A DNA stretch of 64,000 nucleotides from Primulina eburnea (GCF_022965805.1 NC_133116.1:62001-126000), one strand, 5' to 3'. Numbered from the stretch's first letter, positions 1-11,430 are shown. Translations and numbers: made by a program. Notes: a model not told the origin generated them from the sequence alone.

Positions 1-372
1 ATCTTAAAACAAACCCATTTTACACAACAGGGGTCGACCATAAGGACAACCAACAGATAACAAAGATAAACCGCTAGTACTGTTAATATAACAAAAATGG
101 AGGTACGTATTAAGTAAAATGATGCAAGGAAGCAAATTAGCCATCATTAAAACAACCAAAATCACTAGCCAGAGTCTTAAATCACTAGATTTTAAATGTT
201 CATTGTTATTACAGCAGATTCCTCAGCTATTACCCATTGACCACCTCTCCCAACCTCCAAACACACACAAAAGAAGTATAACAAAACAAGGAGCCTTCTA
301 GACTACCGAATACATAAGTTCCCAAATGGAAGATAACACGCAAACTGATTATTAGAATATAAAACAACAGCA
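1..372. other. 3' flank of U2AF35
   Basis: No convincing gene is seen. This stretch lies downstream of the minus-strand U2AF35 stop codon and probably holds its 3' UTR and terminator region. The only open frame is short, low in complexity and resembles no family I know. Confidence 0.5.
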
Positions 373-1212
373 TCACTGACCCTTCTCCTCCCTCTCCCGA
401 TTCCACTGTTCAATCCTAGCTCGGCGCTCCTCGCTGCCTTCTCTCACGGGACTTCTGCTCCTCCTTGAACTCCCTCCATGCCGCCTCCTCTCTCCCTCGT
501 GCCTATCTCCATGTCTGTCACCACCTCCCCTCCTCCCACGGTGGTCCCGCCTGTCGTGATCCCTTTCGCGTTCCTTGTCCCGCCTATGGTAATACTGGGG
601 TGGGCTGACACTCCTACTCCGGCTCCTGCCCCTCGTCGACCTCCGACTGTACCTTCCAAAGAGCTTCCTCCTGAGCTCCCTGCCGATCATCTTGACATGC
701 ATGAAATTGCAATACCCACCCCGGTTACAATTATTCTCCTCATACTGTCTGCAGGTAGCCTCGCGAAAATCTGTAACTGGAGAGAAATCTCCAATAATTG
801 GGCGGCCGGAATAGTACCTGCCCTGCAAGGCCTGCAAGGCAGCGGCGGCCTGATCCTCTTCCTTGAACTGGACATAGACATTGCCGATCATGTGGTCAGC
901 GAGATTATCACATATGTTGAGGGTCTCGATTTCACCAAATTTACTGAGTTCCTCGAAGATGTCCTCGTAAAAATCCTCGAAATGCTCCTGTATCTTAGCT
1001 GGGTCGATTGGCTGTCCCTGGGCGTCTACGCCTGGGGTAATCATATCCGGACGTTGATACATGTTGGAGAGGACTAGCGTGGGGGATATAGTGGGTCGGT
1101 TATGGAGGCGGGAGCATCGGTCTCCGTGACGACAGGCGCCGATCTTGAAGTAGAACGGGCAGTTCACGCGGTCTTTCTCCGTGCCGAAGATTGAGGCCAA
1201 GTGCTCTGCCAT
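373..1212 (-). CDS. U2AF35: U2AF small subunit (U2AF35), splicing factor
   Basis: This is the 35-kDa subunit of the nuclear U2 snRNP auxiliary factor, which recognises the AG of the 3' splice site together with U2AF65. The single 279-aa reading frame starts at the ATG at 1210-1212 ([17 protein letters not shown]). An upstream in-frame extension begins at TTG and was rejected. Domains in order: a first CCCH zinc finger (C18, C27, C33, H37); a U2AF-homology RRM at about residues 44-145; a second CCCH finger with [15 protein letters not shown]; then an Arg/Ser-rich tail that also carries RD/RE/G repeats. Length and order match plant U2AF35, whose coding region is usually intronless. The frame is intact, with no sign of decay. 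The two large antisense frames over this gene are shadows. Confidence 0.96.
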   Translation of the reverse strand: MAEHLASIFGTEKDRVNCPFYFKIGACRHGDRCSRLHNRPTISPTLVLSNMYQRPDMITPGVDAQGQPIDPAKIQEHFEDFYEDIFEELSKFGEIETLNICDNLADHMIGNVYVQFKEEDQAAAALQALQGRYYSGRPIIGDFSPVTDFREATCRQYEENNCNRGGYCNFMHVKMIGRELRRKLFGRYSRRSTRGRSRSRSVSPPQYYHRRDKERERDHDRRDHRGRRGGGDRHGDRHEGERRRHGGSSRRSRSPVREGSEERRARIEQWNREREEKGQ

Positions 1213-1845
1213 TTCTCTGTGATTAAATTGAACCAACAGCTAGTGCGTAAAATTTCTTGGAGGACGAGGGCGAGGGCGAGGGCGGGGGAGGACGGCGACG
1301 GGTTAGGGAAGGCCGACAGAAACCCTAATCTAATTATTGTGCGACTGAAATGTGGGGATCGTTTCCAAACGAAGAAGATAGAAGTACTAGTCAGAAAGTC
1401 GACTGTACTAGTATTGGTTAGCCAAGCCAAGATCCAATGAGTTAATTCGCGATTTTATTTTTGTTAAAATATTGGATAAAATAAAATAATAGATATTCAG
1501 ACAAACACGTTGCATGTATTATGTAAATAACAAATTACTGTACATTTGTTCAAAGAACTAAAATTGTGAGTAGGAATGTAAATGAGTCGAGCCGATCCGA
1601 ACAGTATCAGGCTCGGGCTCGGCTCGTTAAACTATTTGCTCGGCTCGAGCCTTTAGTTTGAAGCTCGGGCTCGGCTCGTTCGGAAGTTATGAAGCTCGGA
1701 CTCGGCTCGAGCTCGGCTCGTTAATGGCTCGTTTATCTTGTTTAATGAGCCTGGCTCGGGTTCGGCTCGTTAAACAAGCTCGTTAAGTTAGCGACGGCTC
1801 GTTAAACAAGCTCTTTTATCTTGTTTAATGCGCTGAAGAGTGCGC

Positions 1846-2213
1846 ACATATGCGCGAAAAAACCGTCGCTATTAGCGACGGATTGTTTGAAAAACCGTCG
1901 CTGATTTAATCAGCGACGGTTTGTTAGCGGCAAACCGTCCCTAAATGTTCAGTATAATTTAGTTTCCTTTGTTAATCTGCGCGGTTCATCTTATTACTTT
2001 AGCATGAACTTATTTTTCTTATTTTTTTACTTCGTCAACATTGATATGTCGAAGTAAAATATAATAAAAAAATATAGTGAAGCCCGTGTTTTTAAACATC
2101 CGAAGTAAAATATATTATTTTACTTCGCTTGTGTTATTACTGAAGTTATTGGTAATTTATTACTTCGTAATTTATTATTGTCGAAGTAAAATCCGATTTT
2201 TCTACTAGCGTTA
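1846..2213 (-). mobile_element. CACTA (En/Spm)-end-like block inside hAT copy A
   Basis: Read on the minus strand, this block begins near 2213 with a degraded CACTA terminus (cgctagtagaaaaa). ACTTCG/CGAAGT subterminal motifs follow, then paired AACCGTCGCT / AGCGACGG repeats. These are typical of plant CACTA element ends. Only one terminus is present. The same block lies in copy B, so the hAT family probably acquired it before the copies separated. Confidence 0.6.
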
Positions 2214-2259
2214 TAACATTGTAATTTCTGTAAGATACACTTTAAATTTTTGAATAAAT

Positions 2260-2260
2260 G

Positions 2261-2294
<34 letters not shown>
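2260..2294. repeat. (TA)n microsatellite
   Basis: A run of TA dinucleotides lies inside hAT copy A, between the CACTA-like block and the GC-rich segment. Confidence 0.9.
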
Positions 2295-2297
<3 letters not shown>

Positions 2298-2449
2298 TAA
2301 TGAATGACGTGGCCTGTATAATTTTGGACCATATCATATTATAATATGATACTATATAATGTATCACGAACGTGGTCTTGTATTTTTGGACATCGCAATA
2401 CTATATAATTGTTTTGCCCATTGTATTTGGAGATGAAACTAAACCAGAA

Positions 2450-2765
2450 TCAAAGCTAGGGTTCGCGACCTATATGAACTCCAAACTCTCGATTCACGCC
2501 TCAATCAAAGTCGACCCAGACGGTACAAGGATTTTCAGCCCTCGGCGCCGGCGGAAGAACGGAGAATCGTCGGAAATCGTACGCGGTTTAGAGGGGGACG
2601 AGAAAGGGGTCTCGCTACCTATACACGCTCAAATCTACCGATTTCTGCTTCGATAATGGTCGACTGGACCTGGGCTACACCGGAGACCCTCGGCGACGGC
2701 GGGCGGAGGTCGGGAGGCGCAGATTCGGGGGGAATAGGTGAGGTTACGGGAATGGCCGAATAGGG
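2450..2765. other. GC-rich segment inside hAT copy A, possible captured host fragment
   Basis: The base composition changes sharply from AT-rich flanks to CpG-rich DNA resembling a gene 5' end. One strand is open from 2372 to 2656, but I recognise no protein family in it. Copy B lacks the segment. It may be a host fragment captured by the element, or an original internal part that copy B lost. Confidence 0.35.
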
Positions 2766-3234
2766 TTTGGGATTTGGAATAGATGGGGATGAGGTTACGG
2801 GAATATGCCATTATTGCCATAACATTCACATTTTTAATATAATTTTTAATTTTTAATTTATTATTATTTATCATACATAATTAATTTAATATTATAACTC
2901 ATTAATTATCTCAAATTCGAGCTCACGATCTACCTAAACGAGCCGAGCTCGAGCCCGAGCTCGTGAACTACTTAAACTAGCCGAGCTCGAGCTCACGAGC
3001 CAGCTAAACGAGCCGAGCTCAATTTTGATCTCACGAATCTATTATCGAACATGTTCACGAGCTAACGAGCCGAACATCATTAATCTCAAGCTCGGCTCCA
3101 CAAAATAGTCGAGCCCAAAATAAGGCTCGGACTTGGCTCGATAAGCTTAACGAACGAGCCCGAACGAGCTTTTTAACGAGCCGAGATCCGAAAGCTCGCG
3201 AACAGTTCGGTTCATTTACATCCCTAATTGTGAT

Positions 3235-4100
3235 GAGCTTGATCAAGAAATAAAATCACAAACTTGTATCTTGCAATGACAACTATCAAAACCATACAGT
3301 AAAGATAATTTTAAAATTTATACTTTTTTGTAATACTATTTTTATATTAGCTTGGCTGATAGGATCATTTAGATTTCAAAATATATATAAAATAATATTT
3401 TGTTTAGATATATTAGTTATAAATATAACTCTAAATTTACGAAAATAAGGTTTTTATGATATTTTTAATTAAATAAAGATTAAATAGTTTTTTTTCCCCG
3501 AATCTTATAAGGATATTTTGTTTATAAAAAATACGTGTATGATTCATAAAAAAAATGTTGTTTAAAAATTTTAAATAAAATTTTTATCAAATTTTTAAGT
3601 TGAAATTATAGAAAATTTGAAATTGAAATGATAAAAAAAAATAGATATCATGAAAGAGATTTAATAGTAAAATATAATATAATATCACGTTTAATTTGAT
3701 ATGATGGGGTATATTTTACGAAAATAAAAAAAAAAAATTATAGGTGAGTAATATTACAAGTTTTTCTGTATTAAAAAAAATGCGTTGTGAACTACTATGA
3801 AATTGCCGCCCAAATGAGGTAATGACATAGGCCTTATAAAAATTGAAGGATAAACATGTCAATCTTTCAAATGAATTATGAATTCTTGATGGTTCAACAA
3901 ACAGGTAGAATAAAATTGAAATTAAACTTGGAAATTGTGCATATTAATCGAGTGTTTCATGAATTTTCAGCTTATAATCATTGTAGAATCGCTCCAATCA
4001 TCATTTTTCGTCATTAATTTGAATTCTTCTTTTGCTGTTCGCACGAGGCATATACTATGTACTGAAGTCATTTTTATTTATAGATCTTTCTACGTGTTTA
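3235..4100. other. AT-rich spacer between the two hAT copies
   Basis: This spacer holds no gene, no long open frame and no recognisable repeat ends. It is older DNA separating two inverted insertions. Confidence 0.5.
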
Positions 4101-4487
4101 AGAATTTGTAGGGATGTAAATGAGTCGAGCTGTTCGCGAGTTTTTCGGATCTCGGCTCGTTAAAAAGCTCGTTCGGGGTCGTTCATTAAGCTTATCAAGC
4201 CGAGCCCGAGCCTTATTTTGGGCTCGACAATTTTGTTGAGCCGAGCTTGATATTAATGATGTTCGGCTCGTTAGCTCGTGAACATGTTCGATAATAGGTT
4301 CGTGAGCTCAAAATTGAGCTCGGCTCGTTTAGCTGGCTCGTGAGCTCGAGCTCGAGCTCGGCTCGTTTAAGTGGTTCACGAGCTCGGCTCGTTTAGGTAG
4401 ATCGTGAGCTCGAATTTGAGATAATTAATAAGTTTTAATATTAAAATAATTATGTATGATAAATAATAATAAATTAAACATTAAAAA

Positions 4488-6151
4488 TCTATACATATTA
4501 TAAAAGTGTGAATTAAGGTCAAAGTTATTTGTTTTTATTTGCTTGCAGATGAAGTGAACATATATTTTTCACAAAATATTAAATTGAATATGATTTGTTT
4601 TATTTTGTAAATCTATAATCTTTTGAATGAGTTATATATGCAAGAAGTGTCTCAGAAAAAAATTAATATATACAAATTTAATACTTTCAATAATATAGTA
4701 TGAGATAAAAAAAAATTATGTTATCTTAATTTTGAATTTTTGTATTTAAATAACATATTGCATAAATATGTTATATCATTAAAGAGTTGAACATTTTTTG
4801 ATAAATATAATAAAATATTAATTAAATCATATTTTGTCTGTTGTCTAGAAGATAGAATAACCAAAATTCATTGATTTTATTTGCTTGTAGATTAAGTTAA
4901 AATATTTACAAAAAATAAATATAATTTATAGAATACTGAAATAACAAAATTCTTTGATTTTATTTGCTTGATGAAACAAATTTTTTTTCTACAAAACACT
5001 TAATTGTGTGGAGATTTGTAGAGGCATCAAATAGAGAAGAATATACATTTATTCTCATAAGATTTGATAATAAAGATAGCGATAATATTGTTTTTCAAAG
5101 AGAAGAAAAAATTGATGACAAAAAAAAATCGTGAAAGCAATATAAATTGAAAATATAAAAGAAGAAAAATTTTGACACAATAATTTAATTTAAGGTTTAG
5201 AATATATTATGTATATTATATTTTTATTTTTCATAAATCAATAACACGTGATAAAATAAGTGGTCAACGTTATGCATTATACTTTTTTCTTCTCTCAAAT
5301 TTAATTTTAATACCTATTGTGATATCAATTTTATATTATATTTTCTCCAATGTCTAATTTATACAAAATTATAATATTTATTACTAATATGTTTTTCAAC
5401 AATTATTAATTTATTTAGATTGTGCTTGGATAAATGGATTTCAAATTTATGGATTAGAATTATAATTTTATTGTTAACAATGAAACAATATATCAAATCT
5501 TGAATCTACACATTACTTATTTACATATTATTATTTATATAAAGTAGAATAAATTTCAAATAACATTATTATTTGGTGGACTTGAACAATATCATAACTA
5601 ACATGAAATACTACTATATAAACATGAAATGAGTGGATTTGAAGTTTATGATGTTACATCTCTAAATAACAAAAATACATTTGAATGTATTGAAATCCAT
5701 GGATTTGAAATCCTTCCAATCAAGAATAACCTTAGATTTATAACACATAAAATTTTTAAACAAATATCTTTTGCAATCATTTTATAATACATATAGTATA
5801 AATTATATTACATTGAATTTCCTACGGATAATGCTAAAGGTACAACTAATATATAGTACTGCGATATTTACAACAATTATATCGTGAGATTTTGTTATTA
5901 TCTAATGAGATTTTATATTTAATTTATCATGAGATTTTGATAAATGAAATTTCTATTGATTTTTTTGAATTGTAAGAATTATTGTACAAATTTGGTTGCA
6001 CATAGCATTACTCATTTCTATCGACTAATATAGCATGAAATCATTAATATATAATTTTTTGTAAATTAATCTCTTCTGATCTGATTTCTTTAAGAACAAT
6101 TATTGATAATAGAAATATATTTTCACGTGCGTCGCACGTATCTTTACCTAG
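4488..6151 (+). mobile_element. Non-autonomous Helitron
   Basis: The element begins TCTATACATATTATAAAAG and ends with CTAG. A 7-bp-stem hairpin (ACGTGCG-T-CGCACGT, 6125-6139) lies just before the end, as in plant Helitrons. It is inserted between A and T without target duplication, as expected for the class. The insertion is confirmed by the uninterrupted site in hAT copy A at 2842/2843. The 1664-bp AT-rich interior has no Rep/helicase frame. Confidence 0.92.
5417..5740. repeat. Possible MITE inside the Helitron
   Basis: An imperfect inverted repeat of the type GGATTTCAAATTTATGG / CCATGGATTTGAAATCC bounds about 320 bp of AT-rich DNA. This resembles a small foldback or MITE insertion. TSDs were not defined. 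Confidence 0.4.
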
Positions 6152-6184
6152 TTATATTAAAAATGTGAATGTTATGACAATAAT

Positions 6185-6620
6185 CACTAGTAGAAAAATC
6201 GGATTTTATTTCGACAGGTTTTACTTCGGCAATAATAAATTACGAAGTAATACATTACCAATAACTTCAGTAATAACACAAGCGAAGTAAAATAATATAT
6301 TTTACTTCGGATGTTTAAAAACACGGACTTCACTATATTTTTTTATTATATTTTACTTCGGTATATCAATGTTGACGAAGTAAAAAAATAAGAAAAATAA
6401 TTTCATGCTGAAGTAATAAGATGAACCGCACGGATTAACAAAGAAAACTAAACTATACTGAACATTTAGCGACGGTTTTTCGCTAAAAAACCGTCGGTGA
6501 TTAAATCAGCGACGGTTTGTCGCTTTAAAACCGTCGTCGATTTAATCAGCGACGGTGTGTCGCTTAAAAACCGTCGCTGATTTAATCAGGGACGGTGTTT
6601 CAAAAATCCGTCGCTAAATG
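6185..6620 (+). mobile_element. CACTA-end-like block inside hAT copy B
   Basis: It begins with CACTAGTAGAAAAATCGG, a canonical En/Spm-type terminus. ACTTCG subterminal motifs follow, then several 30-40-bp units pairing AGCGACGG with CCGTCGCT (about 6468-6612). The second CACTA terminus is missing, so this is an end fragment. The related block in copy A is at 1846-2213. Confidence 0.7.
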
Positions 6621-6797
6621 TTCGAGCCGAGCTCCGAGCTTCATAACTTCCGAACGAGCCGAGCCCGAGCTTGAAACCAAAAGCTCGTAACGAGCCCGAG
6701 CCGAGCCCGAGCCGAGAAAATAGTTGAACGAGCCGAGCCCGAGCCTGATACTGTTCGGTTCGGTTCGGCTCGGCTCATTTACATCCCTAAGAATTTG

Positions 6798-7829
6798 CAT
6801 CCTTATGTATCTTTGTATTTATATGTCCGGAAATATATGTTACCTATATGATTCAAATGTTGAAGGGGCTATGAATGTGGATAAAATGTGTATTATGTAT
6901 TTGTAAAAAGAATTTGAAGGTTTATGAATTTTATGGATTGATTGATTAAATGTTAATGTTGGTGAATATCTGAAAGATGAAAAAACCATCATGTAAGTGA
7001 ATGGTATTGAACACCTGAAAGATAAAAAAACCACGAAATATATATGAAATGATGGTAAATACTTGAAAGATAGAAAACCCACAATATGTTATGTTGGCCA
7101 ACTAAAATGTACAATGGAATTAATGAACATTTAATAATCAATGCCCTAAATGAATTAATTTATGAAAACCATCAATGTTATGTATGTCGTATTGTCTTTT
7201 ATATAATTCACCAGGAGACTGTTCTATTTCACTAAGATTTTTTAGAAATTATATATGTATGTCGATAGTATACGAATCTCACTTGCTGAGTTTTCAAACT
7301 CATTCTTTTAGTTTCATTGATGCAGGACATCAAGATAAATACGAATTCAGTTTGTTGAGTTGGTGCGAGATCATATGTCCTGCCGTCACTATAGAATGGT
7401 TGTGTTATGATGTTTAGTTTTAAGAAATATTGAAGCATATATGTTTATACTTGTAGTTTATATGTTTTTGAAGGATTGTAACTTCTTATGTATAAATATG
7501 TGGTTAAGATTCTTGTTTCTATGGTTTGGTTGGGAGAGAATGAAATACATGCGTCTATATAAATAAGCACTAAGTTTGAATATAAATCATGTGAGAATGT
7601 AAAAAATTTGTGTTGCTAAGTAAGAGTTAAAGTTTTATGAAAACCATTGATTTAACTTTCAGTCGTGACATGAGCAGTAATATTGATGTTATTTTTGGAT
7701 TGTGACTGGAGGACATTTGATTTTAAGAGGAGAATCTGTCCAAAATTTTGTAAATCACAACCATTGCGTATAACGTTATTTTTGTGCGTTTTAATTTTTA
7801 AAGAATTTTATAAATTATTTTTTTTTCAT
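6798..7829. other. Intergenic AT-rich region with short degenerate tandem repeat
   Basis: No gene is supported. At 6955-7085 three diverged units of about 45-50 bp share the core TGAAAGAT(A/G)(G/A)AAAA followed by ACC/CCC. The short open frames nearby have no recognisable domain. Confidence 0.45.
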
Positions 7830-8017
7830 TTTTTTAACGTGAATAAGCTTTTCATTATTCAAGATAACATAATAACATCGTACAATAACCGATCTTCTAG
7901 AAATGAGGGTGGCTCATGCCAAATAGATGGATTTAAATGTAAACAACATTTTGTAGCTAGCAAATGAGCTAACTTATTTGCATGTCTTTGAATCAAGGAA
8001 ATAGAAAACTGGCTCTC

Positions 8018-8060
8018 CTGGCTTATCAGCTATCTACATCGGCTTATCAGCTATCTACAT
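8018..8060. repeat. 21-bp tandem duplication
   Basis: GGCTTATCAGCTATCTACATC occurs twice in direct tandem inside the LINE C-terminal region, next to the solo-LTR insertion site. It contributes to the frame damage there. Confidence 0.85.
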
Positions 8061-8073
8061 CTTTGCAACTATA

Positions 8074-9815
8074 TGTGGGGATCCGGACGCTGATATTTTT
8101 CTTAATCTTCTTTTGGGATTTAATTATCAATTAAGATAAAACAGGGTCTAAATTTTTATTTTCTTTTAAAATACAAGTGCGGAAGATAATGACATCTAAA
8201 TAATATACATATCTGTATAAAAGTACAATAATGTACAACAGTCTTTCAATTAATCTAAGGTTCAACTACTAAAGTTCCAGTAATAAAACCTATCTATATC
8301 CAAGTCCGGAATCACCACGCTAAACTCGTCTTCTCTCATAGACGATCTATCACCTACCCTCCCAATCGGGGTGACTGTACGTCTTATTCCTAGACTTCGG
8401 CCTGATCTGTATCCACATCTACAATAGGAGAATGATCTTCCCCTAAGCTGTGATATCACCGAACGTCTAGAAGTTTGACTGTTCTGTCAAGACTCCCTAT
8501 CTTAAATGCAATGAATAACAAACTGTAAACAAAGCATAATCATCTCAAAAGATATGAATATATCATCTATAAACATATCGTAATCATATCATACAATAAA
8601 CACAATAATTCTAGTATGTGATTTTATTTGGAAACTCAAATAGGATCTTATTTGAGTTGTATCTTCCCGAATATCACATGCATTATACCTTTGTCGTCCC
8701 TGTCTGACGAAGACGATGACCTGTATTCAAATCTGTCCATATCAATCTGAAATGACAATATTGAATACGCTGTATCAGTGAATAACTCAATACACAATCT
8801 GTTCTGATCAATACTCAAATCAGTACATAATCTGATCAATGTCTGAACAAGATACAATCTAATTCATATCATCGACATCATAATATAATCGAAATCATAT
8901 CTGAATCTGATCAATCTAAATCAACTGATGTTTCGACGGCATAACAATACAATCTGAATAACCCCGTCAGTCTCAACATCACAGATATAATACTAGAATT
9001 CATAATCAATACTAATATAACTCATAATCTCAACGATAACACAAATCTGATATCGAATCTCCGTCCATATCTTTTTTAAAAAATAATAACAATTACAAAA
9101 ACAGTCTGTTCTTTAATCTGACTTCAATTCTACAATGTCTACGGTAGTAGAAACACCATATCTAAATCATATTCGATTCTAGCAACATCATATTTTCAAA
9201 ACATCTCAAAACGTAACAAAACTTACGTCCTTGTGTAGCTTGAGTCAAGAGGAACACAATACTGCGTTCGGATTTAAATTCTGATGGACGGATCTTTCAC
9301 AATCGCAAATCTAAAAGGCGTAAGGATTTTTCTCTCAAAAGCTCGGCCCTTTTTCTGAATTTCTGAGGAATTTACGTGTAATTCTTCTATATATATACTG
9401 CATGCACATCATAAAACGTGGCATCATTTTTCAAGCTACACGCATGACCGCGGGTGCGGTGTGTTCAGCAGCGCGGGTGCGCTCATGATTCGGCAGCTTT
9501 ATCATTTTCTAAAATCTTCGACCGTGGGTGCGCTACATACAAGACCGCGGGTGCGGTAACACCACCGCGGGTGCGGTCTTGTTCTTACCGCGGGTGCGGT
9601 ATCGAAATGTCAAAATTAGGTACCCTACTGGACATTCACCGCGGGTGCGGTACTTTCCATGAGCGCGGGTGCGGTCTTGTCTCAAATAAAAACTCTTATT
9701 TTCTCATGTCTTTTCTTCCCTCATTGCATGTCATGCATTCTCATGTCTTCCGAGTCTCACGTTAACGAAGATTATTAATCTTGGTTTATCAATTCTATAA
9801 TTCTCGGGCATTACA
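8074..9815 (-). mobile_element. Solo LTR (LTR1), probably Gypsy-type
   Basis: This 1742-bp block is bounded by TG...CA (TGTGGGGATCC at the left, GGGCATTACA at the right). A perfect 5-bp TSD ctata flanks it (8069-8073, 9816-9820). It lies inside the RNase H region of the LINE on the minus strand. Read on the minus strand it has LTR architecture: a short U3, a GC-rich repeat array, a TATA-like run (about 9386-9398), a long R-U5, and an end of GGATCCCCACA. No internal coding region is present, so it is a solo LTR. The Gypsy assignment rests on size and TSD and is tentative. Confidence 0.85.
9446..9675. repeat. GC-rich dyad array in LTR1
   Basis: About eight copies of a 14-bp motif close to ACCGCGGGTGCGGT are irregularly spaced at 19-50 bp, in otherwise AT-rich DNA. 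The arms are near-palindromic. In LTR orientation the array ends about 50 bp upstream of the TATA-like run, a likely U3 enhancer position. Confidence 0.85.
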
Positions 9816-11430
9816 CTATATATCCAAACTCTGAATAGTCATCTACATAAGCTTTAACTGCATCAGCCAAACTTTTACAATCGATTTCGAAGACGACTAT
9901 TTGTAAGCTCATCTCTGTAACCCAGTTAATAGCTTCTAAAAGCCACATAGCTTGTCCTTCTCGAACACTCGGCAAACCTTCTGTTAAAGGCAGTTCTAGC
10001 GGCCACAAACTACCCTTTATCATCGCGAATAACCATGCCAAAACCTACTAATCTCTGATCCTTGAAGAATGTTGTATAAACATTGCACTTTAGATACATT
10101 GGTGGTGGTAATTTCCAGTGAACTTTGTCGCTCCTACTAAGGACATCAGTTGGAAGATGCTGGTTTTGAGCATCAGTTTGGGAGCGTGCTTTAGCTTCAA
10201 TCCACTCACATAGAAATGAATAACCACAGATAGTAGCTTGAGCAGCGGGCAAAATAGAAGCATTCCACAATTTATTATTCCTCTGTTTCCATACACTCCA
10301 CAATATAATAGCAATCTTACCAACTATGGTTTCATTTGACACAGAAAGTACTTTGAACACAAAATCCGAGAAACTTTCTGAAGTATTTGACATTGTATCC
10401 ATCAAGTTTAGAATACCAGCATGTGCTCAACATTCATAGACATATTTACAAGTTACAAAGTATGCCAAGTATGTTATATGTCCTGATCACATATAACACA
10501 TGACCAAGGAACATAAATACCTCATGAGTTTAGTTTATTTCGCATCGGGAGACACTCTCAGCACGCTTGCCATAAAAACATCTTCATCTTTGGAGTAATC
10601 TTAAGCTGCCATAATCTGCTCCAATTCCCTGGGACTTTTAGGTAATCCTGCAGTATTAATCTCTCCATTAAGATCATGTATGTAGATCGCACAGTATACT
10701 AGAGGCAACAAATAGACTTTGGAAATAATTCTGCACAACCCAACATATCTCATCAATGTCTTCATGGTAATTGTCATTGTCATCTCTAAACTTAGTAATA
10801 GTATTATTTTTCTTCTTCATTGAAGCAGCTGCATGAAAATTAGAGTCCCCATCTCTCAAACAATATGCTTTGGCTCTCTGCTGCCAATAGTCTTCTTGTT
10901 GAATGAACAAATATGAGAGCTTATTCTTGATATCATCATATTGCTGAACTGATTCGTGATCCACTCTATCATGTAGGTTATGTAACCTATTCATACAAGA
11001 TCTTATCTCCCTCGAGAAACTTACCACTCGATTTCTACCCCAAGAATCCAACTTTCCAGCACAATAACAAAGCTTTGAGATCATGTCTGTATTCCTAGCA
11101 CCTGACCACGAGGATTTTACAATCCCATAAAGTTCAGCGTCACGTAACCAACTATTTTCAAATCGAAACCAACGAGCTGCATAGAATATCTCATTCGCTT
11201 CCAATTGGAGCAGAATTGGTGAATGGTCTGACATAGGCGCCACAAGATTTTTTAGCTTATAAGATTGCGGAAAGAGTTTCACCCATGATCGTGTAACTTA
11301 GGCTCTATCAAATCTTTCTTTGACACCACTTCTAGAGCCTTTAGATCTTTCTCACGTAATCGGATATACCTCTGTCCGTAAATCCCGAAGGTTGCATTCA
11401 TCCACAACCTCTCAAAAACCTCTATAAAGC

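Larger units (their letters stand above)
1571..3226 (+). mobile_element. Non-autonomous hAT element, copy A
   Basis: The element starts TAGGAATGTAAATGA and ends TCATTTACATCCCTA. These imperfect inverted ends resemble the maize Ac terminus. It is flanked by an 8-bp TSD with one mismatch (attgtgag at 1563-1570, attgtgat at 3227-3234). The subterminal regions are filled with CGAGCCGAGC-type repeats in both orientations. The 1656-bp element has no transposase. It is an inverted relative of copy B at 4109-6789 and contains a CACTA-end-like block (about 1846-2213) and a GC-rich segment (about 2214-2806) that copy B lacks. Orientation is arbitrary. Confidence 0.85.
4109..6789 (-). mobile_element. 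Non-autonomous hAT element, copy B (carries a Helitron)
   Basis: The ends are TAGGGATGTAAATGA and TCATTTACATCCCTA, flanked by a perfect 8-bp TSD agaatttg (4101-4108 and 6790-6797). The 2681-bp element is the inverted counterpart of copy A: its right end, read in reverse, matches the left end of copy A through the GAACAGTATCAGGCTCGG stretch and beyond. Subterminal CGAGC repeats are dense at both ends. A Helitron (4488-6151) is inserted near the left end and a CACTA-end-like block lies near the right end. No transposase is encoded. Confidence 0.92.
7830..11430 (-). mobile_element. L1-type LINE relic with RNase H domain, split by a solo LTR
   Basis: The minus strand, read from 11430 downward, resembles a plant L1 protein in order. 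It starts with the end of the endonuclease domain (VVDECNLRDL ... RFDRA, then MSDHSPILL) and the linker before the RT (to about 10676). A zinc-binding zf-RVT region follows (LKITPKMKMFLWQA, about 10620-10440), then an RNase H-like domain (LKCNV ... VIRDDKG, then FEIDCKSLADAV). The C-terminus resumes beyond the solo LTR at 8073-7920 (SLIQRHANKLAHLLATKCC), ending near an A-rich tail around 7820-7840. The RT catalytic core is missing and stops and frameshifts are frequent, so the element is dead. The usual Asp of the RNase H CNVD motif is Tyr here. Confidence 0.85.

Noticed and set aside
478..1077. 199-aa plus-strand open frame antisense to U2AF35
   Set aside because: It is a shadow of the GC-rich, RS-rich U2AF35 coding strand. 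It is Pro-rich and low in complexity, with no family resemblance.
1213..1236. N-terminal extension MVQFNHRE of U2AF35
   Set aside because: The extension begins at TTG. The conserved plant N-terminus starts at the ATG at 1210-1212.
7175..7438. Pair of opposed 68-80-aa frames as a small gene
   Set aside because: They have no start context, splice structure or similarity, and lie in AT-rich DNA between transposons.
9446..9675. CRISPR-like appearance of the GC-rich repeats
   Set aside because: Units are 14 bp, irregularly spaced and of mixed form within a plant LTR. CRISPR arrays are not expected in nuclear plant DNA.
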